A DNA stretch of 64,000 nucleotides from Lolium rigidum (lineage: Eukaryota; Streptophyta; Magnoliopsida; Poales; Poaceae): positions 211,072,254 through 211,136,253 of the forward strand of contig NC_061509.1 of the NCBI RefSeq assembly GCF_022539505.1, given 5' to 3'. Numbering within the stretch: position 1 is the stretch's first letter; each line of letters begins with the position of its first letter. Position numbers and translations under genes: made by a program. A model generated the notes under the pieces. It worked only from the letters and a program-made list of their open reading frames with translations, was not told the DNA's origin and made no database searches. Of the stretch, positions 11,846 to 23,300 are shown piece after piece.

Positions 11846-12248
11846 TAACGGCATCTTCAACGCGGCGACCCATCTCGCGCCCGCGTGTCCGGATGGGTCG
11901 AAACGGATAAAACCGCGGCCCAGCGCGCGGTCACATCCCAAAAAGGATGGCCGCGGCGTCCGGGACGACCCAAACCCGACCTAAATCTGGAACGAGTTTG
12001 CGTGGCCGTGGACGCCGATGGCTGGCCGCTCGCGTCCGCCCCTTGTCCGCCCCTGACCCGTGTGTCATAGGCATAAATAATTTTTTCCATTAAAAAGTAC
12101 CCATAACATTTTTTTGTCTACTACTTCTATCCTAATACGTACGTGGCCGGCGGTCTCGCCGGCGACCTCGCCGGCGACTCCTCGCCAGCTCGCCGTCAGG
12201 GCCGTGGATTTCACTTGACGTGGGCGGCCTGTACGCGTGAGGATTCCA

Positions 12249-12860
12249 TCATAGCTTCCCATCCTCCTCCGCCTCCCACATAGCTCCAGCTCCTGCAGGC
12301 AGGCGGACGTGGCTGGCGGCCTGGGTCTCGTGGTTCTCGTTCCGCCGGCGCATGCGCTTTTGTCGGTCGCACTCCGCCGACGCAGCAGCCTCCCGGGCGC
12401 GCCGCTCGGGCGAGGGCATCTGGATGAGGTGGCAGGCTGCTCGCATAGCGAGCAACTCGTTCTTCTGGCCAAGGAGGTCGCCTAATCGGCGGCGGCCGGC
12501 CCGGCAGGTGGCCTCGTGCTCCTTCGTCACGCGCGTGAGGTCGGCGAGACGCTCCTCGATGGCGGCGTTGATGTTCGCCAGCGCGAGGTCCTCCTCGTCG
12601 ATGGGCTCCTCCTCCGCGGGGGTTGCCCCCTCCTCCGCGGCCTCGTACCAGCCGTCAGCGGTCTCGTGCCAGCCGTCCGCGGCCGCCTCCACCATCTCCA
12701 CGTCCCCTTCCTTCTTCGCCGCCGCCTCGGCAGCGACGCGGAGCGCCTCGTCGTCGGCGACCAACCGCGAGTCCGCGCGCTCCTCCTCCTCCGTCCGCGG
12801 GAACCTGGCCCGGGCGGCGAGGGAGAGCTTGGCCCACGTGGCCTGCAGGGTGCGCGGCAT
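12249..12860 (-). CDS. Element-borne coiled-coil protein, 203 aa, unknown function
   Basis: The ORF begins MPRTLQATWAKLSLAARARF and is uninterrupted. Residues 45-100 are acidic and Ala/Glu-rich, with a duplicated phrase (DGWHETA, then DGWYEAA). Residues about 95-180 are rich in Glu, Arg and Ala with the heptad spacing of a coiled coil and include NINAAIEERLADL. There is no nuclease, DDE or Myb motif, so it is not the transposase. A TATA box lies 80 bases upstream and the ORF fills most of the host element. As far as memory serves, similar predicted proteins of unknown function are common in wheat-group genomes; this could not be checked. It may be a captured host gene or a protein of the transposon family. 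Confidence 0.5.
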   Translation of the reverse strand: MPRTLQATWAKLSLAARARFPRTEEEERADSRLVADDEALRVAAEAAAKKEGDVEMVEAAADGWHETADGWYEAAEEGATPAEEEPIDEEDLALANINAAIEERLADLTRVTKEHEATCRAGRRRLGDLLGQKNELLAMRAACHLIQMPSPERRAREAAASAECDRQKRMRRRNENHETQAASHVRLPAGAGAMWEAEEDGKL

Positions 12861-12940
12861 GGCGATGTAGAGGGCGCCGGAGAAGGTGCAGGGGGAGAGG
12901 ACGGCGGAGCTGGTGTGATGCGGTCTGTGACCGCCGCCGT

Positions 12941-12948
12941 CTTTTATA
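12941..12948 (-). promoter_or_regulatory. TATA box for the ORF in Harbinger element 2
   Basis: On the minus strand the sequence reads CTATAAAAG, 80 bases before the ATG at 12860, in otherwise GC-rich DNA. This is a standard core promoter spacing for a leader of about 50 bases. It supports the idea that the 203-codon ORF is transcribed from inside the transposon. Confidence 0.55.
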
Positions 12949-13262
12949 GCCGGCGGTCAGGCGGGAAACTTGGGCGCGAGCGCGCGCCAATGGCCTTTTT
13001 GCGAGCGCGCACCAATGGCCTTTTCTACCGCCCACCATTGCTGTCCCCGTCGAGGCCTGCCATGGCGCAGCACCGCGCAAGGAAGACAAACCACGTGGCG
13101 TCTTTTTGTGTCACCGCGTTAGACGCAACGTGCGACCCAAACGAACACGCGGACGCGGGCCGCTATCCGCGTGTCCGCTCGGCCACCCAAACGCGGACCG
13201 CTATCCGCGTGTCCGCTCGGCCCAGCTCGTCCGTTTGGGTCGTTCGGTTGGAGATGCCCTAA

Positions 13263-13961
13263 CCTCCGTCATCGATCTCTTTCCGACGGCCACATGCAGC
13301 CCGCAACCAGACGTGCCACCGAGTTTGGGCGGTGCTGCTCCCGCCGGCGGGCTCGGCTGCCCGTGATATCGAAATGGAGCTCCAGCAATCGACAGCAACG
13401 ATAGGTGCATTGATTGCAGATGACGAGCGGTGCCGAATGTCCAAGGAGTGGAGCTACGTACATGATTCGGCGGGAGCAGATTACAAGGGATGCCATAGCA
13501 ACATGTGGGTTGCGCTGGCAAACAGAGGCGACGTCACTCAACAGGACAAGTGCAAAGAGGAGGGTTGTGCAAGTACTACTACTAGCGTTGAACAGTTGCA
13601 GAATTTATAGTACGGTACTTGATTCGACTAATTCTCAGTTGATAATTCTCAGTCGGGCCCAGAATAAGCCTAAAGACAACTTCAACGGAGTGATGCAAAC
13701 GGACGGTTGAGCTACATAGAATGAGTCTGGACCTGCTTCAGTGGGGCCACGCAATCCTGGTCTAAATATGCGCAAGGTTTGCGTCTCCGCGGATGCTCCG
13801 CGATCGCGCGGAGTGTCCGCCGAAACTTACGTAGGACCCGCGCGTCAGTGGCAGGAAGACCGATAACACATTCCCGCCAGTGACCATTCCCCGCGCGAAA
13901 AATCAAAGTAGACCAGCGCCAGCAGTTCAGAAGCGGCGTCATCGCCGCCGTAGCCACCAAC
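13263..13961. other. Unassigned sequence and leader of the Harbinger ORF1 exon
   Basis: From 13263 to about 13690 nothing is recognised, although a plus-strand frame is open at 13332-13610. From about 13690 the GC-rich leader of the following Harbinger-type gene begins, with phrases such as GCGTCTCCGCGGATGCTCC. No left terminal repeat for that element could be pointed to. Confidence 0.3.
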
Positions 13962-14594
13962 ATGGATTCTGAGGTAACCCTCGCACCCACCGCCGCCCCA
14001 GACTCCCCCATAGCCACGACCATAGCCACAATGGAGGCCGCATCTCCGGCGGAAGCAAAACGTGTCGCCACCGGCGGCCGACACGCTAAGCCGAAGGCGG
14101 CAAAGAAGGTGTTGTCCAAGGAGGAGAAAGGCGTCGAGACCGCGAAGCGTCGCGGCCGGCGCAGGAACCAGAAGGAGAGGAATGCAGCGGGCGCCGCCCT
14201 AGAGGCCACCAAGCAGGCGTGGCAGATACAGCTGAAAGCCGGCGCCGCGCAAGTAGGCCTCCATCCGAGCTTAGCGGAGGCCTACATGCTCGTCCAGCGT
14301 GAGGGGATCGCCGACGTCGCTCCTCCGGCCTCGTCGGTGAGCTCGGTAAGTTCGCAGCTGCGTCCTGGAATGCCCGCTCCCTTGCAGGTCCACGCGGCAT
14401 CTCGGTTCGCCTCCGGCGTGGCACCGGTGCTGTTCAACGGGGCGTCGGTTCCCGACCTCAACCTGACACCGAGAAGCGTTGACTCGTGCCGGGGCGCGAC
14501 ACACAAGATGCGTCAGGTGCCGGAGGAGAGCATGCCGGTGCCCCGCAGCCTGTTTGACGAAATGGCACCATCTGCCCCGACAATGGACGACCCG
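13962..14594 (+). pseudogene. PIF/Harbinger ORF1 (Myb/NAM-like) exon 1, truncated gene
   Basis: The frame starts MDSEVTLAPTAAPDSP, passes a basic stretch (AKKVLSKEEKGVETAKRRGR), and ends with SLFDEMAPSAPTMDDP. It is followed directly by a strong splice donor, GTACGTAAG, at 14595. The basic N-terminus and the SLFDEM...TMDD end match the first exon of the Myb/trihelix-like protein that accompanies the DDE transposase in cereal PIF/Harbinger elements, often annotated as having a NAM-associated C-terminal domain. Later exons are missing because an LTR fragment begins at 14717. The first exon itself is open and well preserved. The identification rests on recalled resemblance. Confidence 0.55.
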
Positions 14595-14716
14595 GTACGT
14601 AAGCTCTCTCAATTTGTGCGACTGTCGTGTGTCATGCGTCGGATGTCTGGTGATTCGTATGCCTATTGGAAGGGACGACATGACAGCGTGCGGTGACCTA
14701 GCATACCACTTCATGT

Positions 14717-16207
14717 TGTAGTATACAAGTCGTTGATATGATCTTCACGAAGGGACTTCTTCACAAATATCACATCCTCAAAGTGGTACAACAGAAACAT
14801 TACAGGTCATAACACTCCAGATTATATTACAAACATGGTCTTAACAAGTTGGTATTCTCACAGGTCCGATGAGAACACCCTAAGATACTAATATAAAATT
14901 CTTACAACTCAACATAAAGTTCAAAACGAGCTCAGCAACTTATTTAAGTATACCACTACGCTGCTTGGCTCTAAGTTGTCTAGGGTAAGATACTACTCCT
15001 CCGCCTCATTGTCTTCAACTCCGTAGACTATCCCATAGTCTACGCCTTCCACTCCTCCGAACAGATCAGGTTCCTCATAGACCAGTTCGTAGCCTCCTTC
15101 CGGTGCTCCGTCGTTGGCCTCCATTTCATTATCACAGTCTAGCAAGGGTGTCGAAAGAAAGTGAGTACAGAGGTACTCAACAAGTTCAAAAGAGAAAAAG
15201 GTGTATGATGCACTAGCTACGACCCTTGATCAGAAAATCTTAGGTCAATGCATGTTTCGCAAACATTTCTTCAAAAGGTTTATTATATATTGAAAACTAT
15301 GCCCGCCAGTCTTCACAGGTTGACCAGAACTTCATGGAGTTCCTTTCCTGCCGCATTCATAGTTCCCTTCCCGGAACTGGGAGTGACAAGCCACAACTTA
15401 ATACACTCTACAGAGGTGCGTTACTTTTCCCATAAGAGAACTTATCCTTGTTGCCAACCAGACGTACTTTCCCGTCCACACTTCCTTGGTGTGAGGCCCG
15501 GCATAAGAACCAAGCCAATCACTGCCTTCTCCGCGACCCCGCAGATCCACCCTTTTCTAAGTCTATCCTGCCCTTTATCTATGGAGAGACCGACCCAAGC
15601 ATTTGTTCTCACCTATACCAATAAGGTAGACCGTTCCGAACAATTCATATGCCCTGCCCTATACACCATAGATGGACCGACCCGGACCCTTACAATCCTT
15701 CATGGACTTTTAATAAGTCTGCCCTCTTCTATATCTAATGGTAGACCGTTACGGACCATTGTCCCCACCTTTACCGATAGATAGACCAATACAGGCAAGC
15801 CTTATCACGAGTCCGTTGATATGCGAGAGGGAAAAGATATAACTGACTTCTCTAGAGCCATTATAGATCTCATGGTTAACGCGAAATGTACGGCGCTAGA
15901 ATCACTAGACGGTATTGGTGATTAGTCCTAAATGATTAGAACCCTTGCAATGAAACCTCCACCATCAACACATACCATGGTTCCATTGCCAGCCACATAT
16001 TCATATTCATAATTGGAAAAGTAATATTTCATTTTCAATGCAGCAGTGATAAGTATATAGCTTTGCGAGTAAATTGATATAATATAATCAAGATGGCATG
16101 AGCAATAGTGAACTTGCCTGGTGACTGCGAGATAGTGCAGTTCGATGCGTTGTATGGAACCTAGACCTCAGGTTCTGTAAAGAAGCATCATTGTCCGGTA
16201 AGAACAA
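14717..16207 (-). mobile_element. Truncated Gypsy-type LTR, minus orientation
   Basis: On the minus strand this looks like the 3' two-thirds of a long Tekay/Del-type LTR. It carries a U5-like stretch ending ...TATACTACA at 14717, the phrase GAGTACCTCTGTACTCAC near 15170, and AT-rich sequence. There are no coding domains. The 5' end of the LTR is missing, cut near 16207 where a forward-oriented LTR seems to begin. Family name and exact right limit are uncertain. Confidence 0.45.
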
Positions 16208-19200
16208 TGTTATAAAATCCAAATGATGCATGCATGTGTGCATTATTTTATGTTGAATCCCTTCCCCCGAAGTACTTGTTAAATTTGGATGATTAAGATT
16301 TAATTTGGAATATTTACGCCTTAGGCAGTAATTTATAATCCTTTTATTTTATTTTCTAATAAAAGAAAGGTTTAGGATTAATAGAATTTCTTTCGGAAAT
16401 ATTAACCTTAATTAAAACAGGTTAATAATAAAAGAATATTTCTATTTTTGGAAATATGGAATTTTGGAAGTATTAAATTTATTGAAATTCTCCTTGAATT
16501 TATATATTCAAGAAAATTACAAATTTGAATTTCCATTTTTTAATTCATATCCAAAATTCTTAAATTTGAATTCTCTTTGTTTATTACATTTCACATTTTA
16601 TTTTGGTTAAGGAATATTTTTTATAAGTGTTTCATACTTTTCTTGCATTTTTGGAGGTTTAAATAATTTGTTTGGAATTTTATAAAATTCAGGGGTTATT
16701 TAAAATTGTGAAATTACCTAAATAGCCCTGGCCCAATTAAATCAGCCAATTGGGCCCATTTGGGTCGGCCATTTGGCCGAGCCAAACCCCCTCGGTGGGA
16801 TCCGAGCCAGTCGGCCCACCCACTTATCTCTCTCTCTCTCTCTCTCTCTCTCGCGTAGCCTAACCTTAACGCGCAGGCGACTGCGAGGCGATGGCGTTGC
16901 CACGCTCCGGCCAACTCCGGCCGCCCCTAACCTCGCCACCGACTCCGCCTGAACCGCCGTGCGGAGATCTACTGATCTGTCCGCACGGTTTCGTCGAATC
17001 CTTCCTCCTCCACCAGATCGCCACCCTACCAGATCTGGGAGTAAATCGGCTCCGGCGATTGGTGGTCTCCAGCGAGCCGTGGACCTCATCGTCGACGCTA
17101 GCACCCTCCTGGGACTGACCTGGCGCGGGTGCTGCTTCGGCTGCGCCTGTGCCATCGTCCCCGAGGTGTTGTGCTGTCCGTGGAGATCGTTGATGTAACG
17201 TCAGCGTCCTCCCTGGACTTGCAGTTGCTATGGCCGCGCGGCATTGCCTCACCATGACGTAGCTCCTGCTTCCAGGCGCGGGTAAGTGTTCATGGTCCCC
17301 CTCTCTCTCTCTTCTCCACGCATGTGCGCCTCCATGCTACTGTTCTTCTTCTTCCTCTTGCTCCCAAGCTTCCTGATGATCCAAGGATCATGCAGGACCT
17401 TGTTGTTGGTGCTCATTGCATCGAATCCTTCCTCAACACAAGCCCTGGCCAGCCTAAACCCCTTACTGGTCGCTGGCCAATGCTATATGTTGCTCTGTGT
17501 TGTTCATCTCCTAGCTGTGCTGCTCCATTGTTTATTTCTAAGCTATGTTGTACATGTTTGTTATGCTGCCCATGCTTACTGGTATCCTATCCTTACTTGT
17601 CTAGGTTTATTGCTATGCCTTTGCTTGCTGGTGCTGATTACTGTCATGCTATGCTATTACCTTGACACTTGTGCTGCTAGTGATGTGCTCATGTACCTTG
17701 TACATGATCCAATTGATCCATTGGATCATCATATACTCATGGTTAGTGTCTCTGTCTTGCTTGGCTGTTGTTCTAGCCTTAGGCTAGACACTCCAGACCT
17801 TGCTGGTTGCTGTTATCACCAGATTTTAGACGAATCCAGAGGTGGGCCGGGCTTGGAAGATTACATGTGGAAGAATTCTAAGGCGGCCTGGCACGAAGGG
17901 TCTTGGGCTGAATTGCCCGTGTATCTTTATTTAGTAGTTTATTATTTTAGATAAGAGATAGAATCTTAGTCGTGCACGGTTTAGTGCACGCCCTCATTAG
18001 AAAGTCCCTTGGACTATAAATATGTACCTAGGGTTTATGGAATAAAGAACAACTCACGTTCAACCCCAAAAACAAACCAATCTCGGCGCATCGCCAACTC
18101 CTTCATCTCGAGGGTTTCTATCAGGTAAGCGACATGCTTGCCTAGATCGCATCTTGCGATCTAGGCAGCACAAGCCCCACGTTGTTCATGCGTTGCTCGT
18201 ACTTGAAGCGTTTTTGATGGCGAGCAACGTAGTTATCATTAGATGTGTTAGGGTTAGCATTGTTCTTCGTTTAAGCATGCTTACGTAGTGCAACCCTTGC
18301 ATATCTAGCCGTCCTCACGCCTATCTCAGGTGTGGGGGCGGCACCCGCTTGATCATTATTTAGTAGATCTGATCCGTTACGATTGCTCCTTGTTCTACAA
18401 GGATTAGTTTAATATCTGCAATAGTTTGGCCTTACAATGGGGGGGAGGATCCGGTGGCACGTAGGGTGGCGTTCGCAAGTCCTAAACGGGATGTTCCTAG
18501 GATCAACTTCATGTTGGTTTTCGGCCTTGTTTAGGATCGGCTTACGAGCACCGTGCGTGGCCGCAAGGCCCAACCTGGAGTAGGATGATCCGGTTATGCG
18601 GTGAAAACCCTAAATCGTCGTAGATCTCATTAGCTTCATCTTGATCAAGCAGGACCACCAAGTATTCGTGCACCCCGTACGGATCATGGGTGGATCGGCT
18701 CTTTGAGCCGATTCACGGGATAACCCGAGAGCCGATCGAGGCTCGTATTTAACGTTTACATGTATGCCCTGCAGAAACTAAGCGAGGCAACCTCATCACC
18801 TTCCCGACCGGGTATAGGTCAGGTGGCACGCCCTTGCACTTCGCAACGCCGCGTGTGACCGGAAGAGCATTGCGGGCCGTCGCTCGGAGGGGTCTCAGCC
18901 AGCCGCAGCTCTAGGCTCCCCCCGGCTCTACAGTGTTGACAAGGCCGCTGCCCGCCGGTGGGTTTTGGCAGTCAACAGTTGCCAAATGGTTAACCTTTGA
19001 TGCCTTTTGGGAATTATTTCTTTCTCTGTATAGCTTGTAATGCTATTGGTGCCTCACCAGTGGATTGTGTGCATGCTTAGTGGTTAATTGAATTACTTAA
19101 GCTTGCAGTGATGCTTGGTTACCTAGCTTTGGTAGCCAGATAGGCATTACTGAAGCAATTGCTTCAGTAATCCTTCTGTGCATGTCATGTTGTTGCCAGA

Positions 19201-20393
19201 TTTTAAGTTTTGTCAGTTATCCTTGATGAACCATGTGTTGGTTATGATTCAGTTGTATAAACTATTGTTTAAATGAATTCCAGTATCATTTTGGAATAGA
19301 TATCCTTGTCTGAACCTGTGTGGTGATGAAGACTATCTGCCTGTGTGGCTTTGTTTGCATGATGAGCTAGTTTGTGACCTCAGTAGCTTGCTATTGCATC
19401 TGGTTGCATCCTAGTTAGCTATTTGGTGGGTTTAATGAAAATATGAACAAACTCCACAGTTGGGAATCATCTAGATGAATGCCCTATGGATGCTTTTGAT
19501 GAAAAATGGGTGTATCTGATGGTTGAATACACCATATGGTGCTAGGTTATCTAGTTGGACACTGTTCTAGAGTTTTAGTGACATGGATAGCTAGCACTTA
19601 AGCATAGTCGGTGACTAGTTCCTCTAGTTCTTGGTCTGGCCTCTTCTGTCTGGCATCACTTGGTACCAAGTGATGAGATACCCAGTGGAGCAATCTGCTC
19701 CACACCAAGTGTGTATGAGCATGCTTATGATGGATTGGATCATAAGATCCATCCATGTATGATGTATATCTTGCTCCAGCTCCTAAAAAGTGATTTTTGT
19801 GTTGATGGTGTGCTTCTGGATGGTTGCTGTGATCACAACACTTCACCTCCTAGCTCCTGGTTGATCTACTCCTTAGGTCACCATGATCTTTGGGTGCTTG
19901 GTTTGTTTTGGTGGTTGGTTTCTCTGGATAAATGTATGAAATTACCTTGCTGATGGTTCTATGGTTGTTCTTGATGTTCTTCCTTGATGAACCGATGGTT
20001 CATCCCTATCTCTATGTATTGTTCTATTTATAGCACCATCTGCTGGACTCCTTGGTCGACAGCACATGTATGTGCATGTGGTGTGATGTCTTCTGCACCA
20101 CTCCTGCTCCTGCTGGAGCACGGTTGATGTGTCCCCCTTTGTCCTGGGTTGGGACTTGCTCTCTGCCTCCAAGCTTATCACTCTATTTCCATTTCTTTTG
20201 CTTTCCAAGTGTCAATGACACTTGGTACTAGACAAATTCTTGGATTTGCTTCTGTTTTGCAGGTTTCCATGATGAATCAAGAATTTGGAAAGTGACAAGA
20301 TGAAGATTGATGAAGATTTCAGTTTAGGATCAATTCCATTTATGTAATTTTTATTTTTTCTGTCATTTATTATTCATCAATTCTTGTAATAAT
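16208..20393 (+). mobile_element. Long Gypsy-type LTR, forward orientation, interrupted (left part)
   Basis: The sequence runs from an AT-rich start (TGTTATAAAATCCAAATG at 16208), through a CT microsatellite at 16828-16852, a GC-rich leader-like part at 16860-17290, and low-complexity TG/CT-rich DNA to 20393. It has no coding domains. A solo LTR interrupts it at 17811-18977 and a 12-kb Gypsy element at 20394-32358; the same LTR resumes at 32364 and seems to end near 32797. The start point is inferred and no target duplication was found for this outer LTR. Confidence 0.4.
17811..18977 (+). mobile_element. Solo LTR with 5-bp target duplication GTTGC
   Basis: The 1,167-bp unit begins TGTTATCACC and ends GGCAGTCAACA. 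It is flanked on both sides by GTTGC (17806-17810 and 18978-18982). It has a TATA box (TATAAATA at 18015-18022) and an AATAAAG poly-A signal at 18041. There is no primer-binding site, coding region or second LTR. It is therefore what remains after recombination between the two LTRs of a complete element. The family resembles a large wheat-group Gypsy LTR, but no name is assigned. Confidence 0.9.
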
Positions 20394-23300
20394 TGTAACA
20401 TCCCAAATTTTAAAACAAAGAGAAAATGAATTTCCTTTTTCCGAAAATGAGAACCAACAAAAACTTTTCTTACTTAGAGTGCTATGCATAGTGCTCATAC
20501 CTAATACTTGTGTTTTGCCATGATGAATGTTATTATGCTTATGTGATAAACCCTAAAACCCTAAAGTGATCAAGTGAAGATCACAAACCAAATAAAATAA
20601 AAGAGAAAGAAATCAAATAAGAAAAACCCTAAACCCTAACCTTCTCAAAATCTTTTGGATCTATTTTGAGAAACCAAAATAAAAGAAAAAGACATATGTG
20701 GGCATGTAGCCCTAATATGTAAATTTTGGACCCTACCTTTCTTACTTTGCTAAATGGTGGTGAACCATTGCAAAACTTACTAAACCCTAAAACCTGATCT
20801 CATTTCTCACCAACCTTTGAAAAACAAAATAAAAAGAAATGATTTTAATTAAGAAAGAGGCATATGCAAGCCTATGGCTATTTTTGCAAATGCTAAACTT
20901 TTCCTTGTCTACCTTGTGTAGATGATTTGAAATACATCAACACACTCCACAAAGTATTTACCCACCAATTCAAGTGAGAAGAAAAATAAAATCAAACATA
21001 TGCATAGAGGCATATGTGGCACTTAGCCAAAATATCCAATCTTGACCTAGGCACTCCCATTGCCTCAAAATGGTTTGAACATTTTACCCAACTCAATATA
21101 ACACCAAATAAACCTCACTCTTGTCAAAGTGAAGCAAAGAAAAATAAAAGAATAAAAGTTAGAAAATAACAAAACCCTTACATATGGTTTATGCCATTTT
21201 TTCTAATCTTTGGCCTAGACCATTTTGGTCTTCACCATTAGTTGTATTATGTTACTAAACACTTATTACAACTTTTGGAATCAAAGAAACACAAATCAAA
21301 TCAAATTCAAACTCAAATTGTGATCACATGTGATATTGGTCAAATCTGCCAATTTCAGTCTGGTCACTACTTTGAGCCTCTGCAATTCAAGTTTTTCAAA
21401 CTAAACTTTCCCAATTCTTTGCATGTCATCCAAGAGCACATAAGGGGAACAACTTTGGTAAAGACCACCCTGCCAAAATCATCTTGGATCAAAAACCATG
21501 CTCATGCAAAGTTGAGACTTTTTATTATGAGCAACAATCCCACTTTGTCAAATTTTGCTATTCTTTGATTTTTAAAATTCCACCACCACACATGGTTGTC
21601 TCTGGTCATTTACCACTTAACCAAACTCACCACTTTCAAATTTTGGAACCATAGTGCACAAACCAAATTTGGTAAGAATTTGCAAATTTCAATTAGGCAT
21701 AAACTCAAACACTAGTCTAAATAGTGTTTTTGGCCCAACCTAGTGCACCACCTTGCTCCTACTTGTCCCCTGACCCTCTCTCTCTCACTCCATAGCATAG
21801 AAACCCTAAGAGGAGGGCCAAACTTGGCCATGGAAAGGCCATGCCGGCCATGTCACACATGGACATGCCCATCCAAGATCCTCCTCAATCCAGCCCGAGC
21901 CACCATGTCAACCAGATCCCCCTTGATCCCCTGCACCTGCCTACGCCAACCATTGTCGAGGAGGAGGCCGACAGTCGCCGGAACGCGCGCGCCCAAGGAC
22001 GGCCCAGCCATGCCGATGACACCGCGCCCGTACACGCACGGACGCCACTGGCCATGCGTCGCCCCGCCGTACCACGGCAACCCCGACCGCCTCCGCTCGC
22101 CCTGGTACCCGCCACGCCACGTGGAGCTCGCCGGACATGCTCGCGTCACCCGCCTGTACCCGCCGTCGCCGGAGAGGACGAATCCGCCCGCCGCGGCCGC
22201 GCCAGTACACACCCACGCCCGACACGGATAGACTTCGCCTAGCCTCGCCATCTAGCTCCCTAGCACCGCCACGACGTCGCCTACACGACGAGCCCATCCC
22301 TCGCCCCTTCGCTGCCCTGGAACGGCGATCTCGCCGTCAACCTGCCCCGAGCGCCACGGCCACCCCCTTGAACCTATAAAAGGAGACCCCTCCGCGACGG
22401 ATTTCTCACGCCATTCTACTCCTCTCCTCTCTCTGATCCTCTACCGCTCCTCTCCCAACCACATCGTCGCCGGCAGCCGCCCAATTGCGAGCTGAAGACC
22501 CGCAGCACCGCCACCAAGCAAGCCGTCGATTGCGGCCACCATCCGAGCCGCCTTCTGCTCCATCTACTTCCCCTGCCTCGACAACATCGCCGCCGCACTT
22601 CGCCACCCCTCGCCGGAGCTCCGATAGGCCGCCGACCCCCTACCTCCGCCATGCCCGCCGCTGCTTCTCGCTGAGGACGACGACGACGCTCCTCCGTTCG
22701 ATCGTCGTCTGATCCAACGGCTTACAGCTCTGTGTACCGCTTCGGTGAGTTATGCTCACTGACGGGTGGCCCTTCACCTGTCAGCTGGCCCGTAGTGAAG
22801 CTGGGCCGGCCCACCTCTTTCTCTCTCTGCGCAGCCCAACAGTTTCCCACCAGCCCACGTTTTCAAATTCGAAAATTTCAGAATAGAGAAATATGCAATC
22901 TGATGTCAACTTTAAAATTTAATAGGGACAAATCTACTTGGCCAAATTTTACAAATTTTATATATTTGGGAAGCTTAGATTTTTCTCTACACAATGCCAC
23001 TGGATTCAAACCTTTATCTGTTGTAGAATTTAAGTAGCAAAATAAACAAGACAGGGACTTTTCTGACTTAGACTAATTATTAAAAATCAACCACAAATGG
23101 TTTTAAGTTAATTCCAACCCCTATAAATCACATTACACTTATACTAAGTGTTTCTACAAAAATATGCCATGCTTACTTTGAATGATCATGGCCTAGTTTA
23201 ATTAAAGGACTCTATGGCTATTTCTAGTCAATGATATTGTCCAAAACTATTTAAAAATCACATGGGAGTTTCTCTCTCATTTAAATCTTGTCATGAACAC

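Larger units (their letters stand above)
11849..13259. mobile_element. PIF/Harbinger-type element carrying an ORF (element 2)
   Basis: The left end CGGCATCTTCAACGCGGCGA and right end ...TTGGAGATGCCC are inverted repeats with two or three mismatches. TAA flanks both sides (11846-11848, shared with element 1, and 13260-13262). Subterminal GACCCAAA/TTTGGGTC phrases are shared with element 1, so the two belong to related families. The 1.41-kb interior carries one well-formed minus-strand ORF with a TATA box, which is not a transposase. Removing both elements and one TAA joins host sequence at 10273/13260. Confidence 0.8.

Noticed and set aside
10516..11848. Long ORFs of 200-430 codons on both strands
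   Set aside because: They are open at once in many frames, encode only Ala/Arg/Pro/Gly-rich sequence and lie in a GC-rich repeat array. This is a composition effect.
17286..17954. 222-codon plus-strand ORF rich in Leu/Cys
   Set aside because: Runs from low-complexity LTR sequence across the solo-LTR boundary at 17811, so it cannot be an original gene.
20548..20645. Telomere-like AAACCCTAAACCCTAA phrases
   Set aside because: Just a few imperfect units, inside an LTR and present again in the other LTR (about 27650-27745). They are part of the repeat and not an interstitial telomere.
21743..22379. ORFs in the GC-rich part of the LTR, repeated at 28836-29356
   Set aside because: They lie around the LTR promoter, are open on both strands and change frame between the two LTR copies. 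There is no sign of protein selection.
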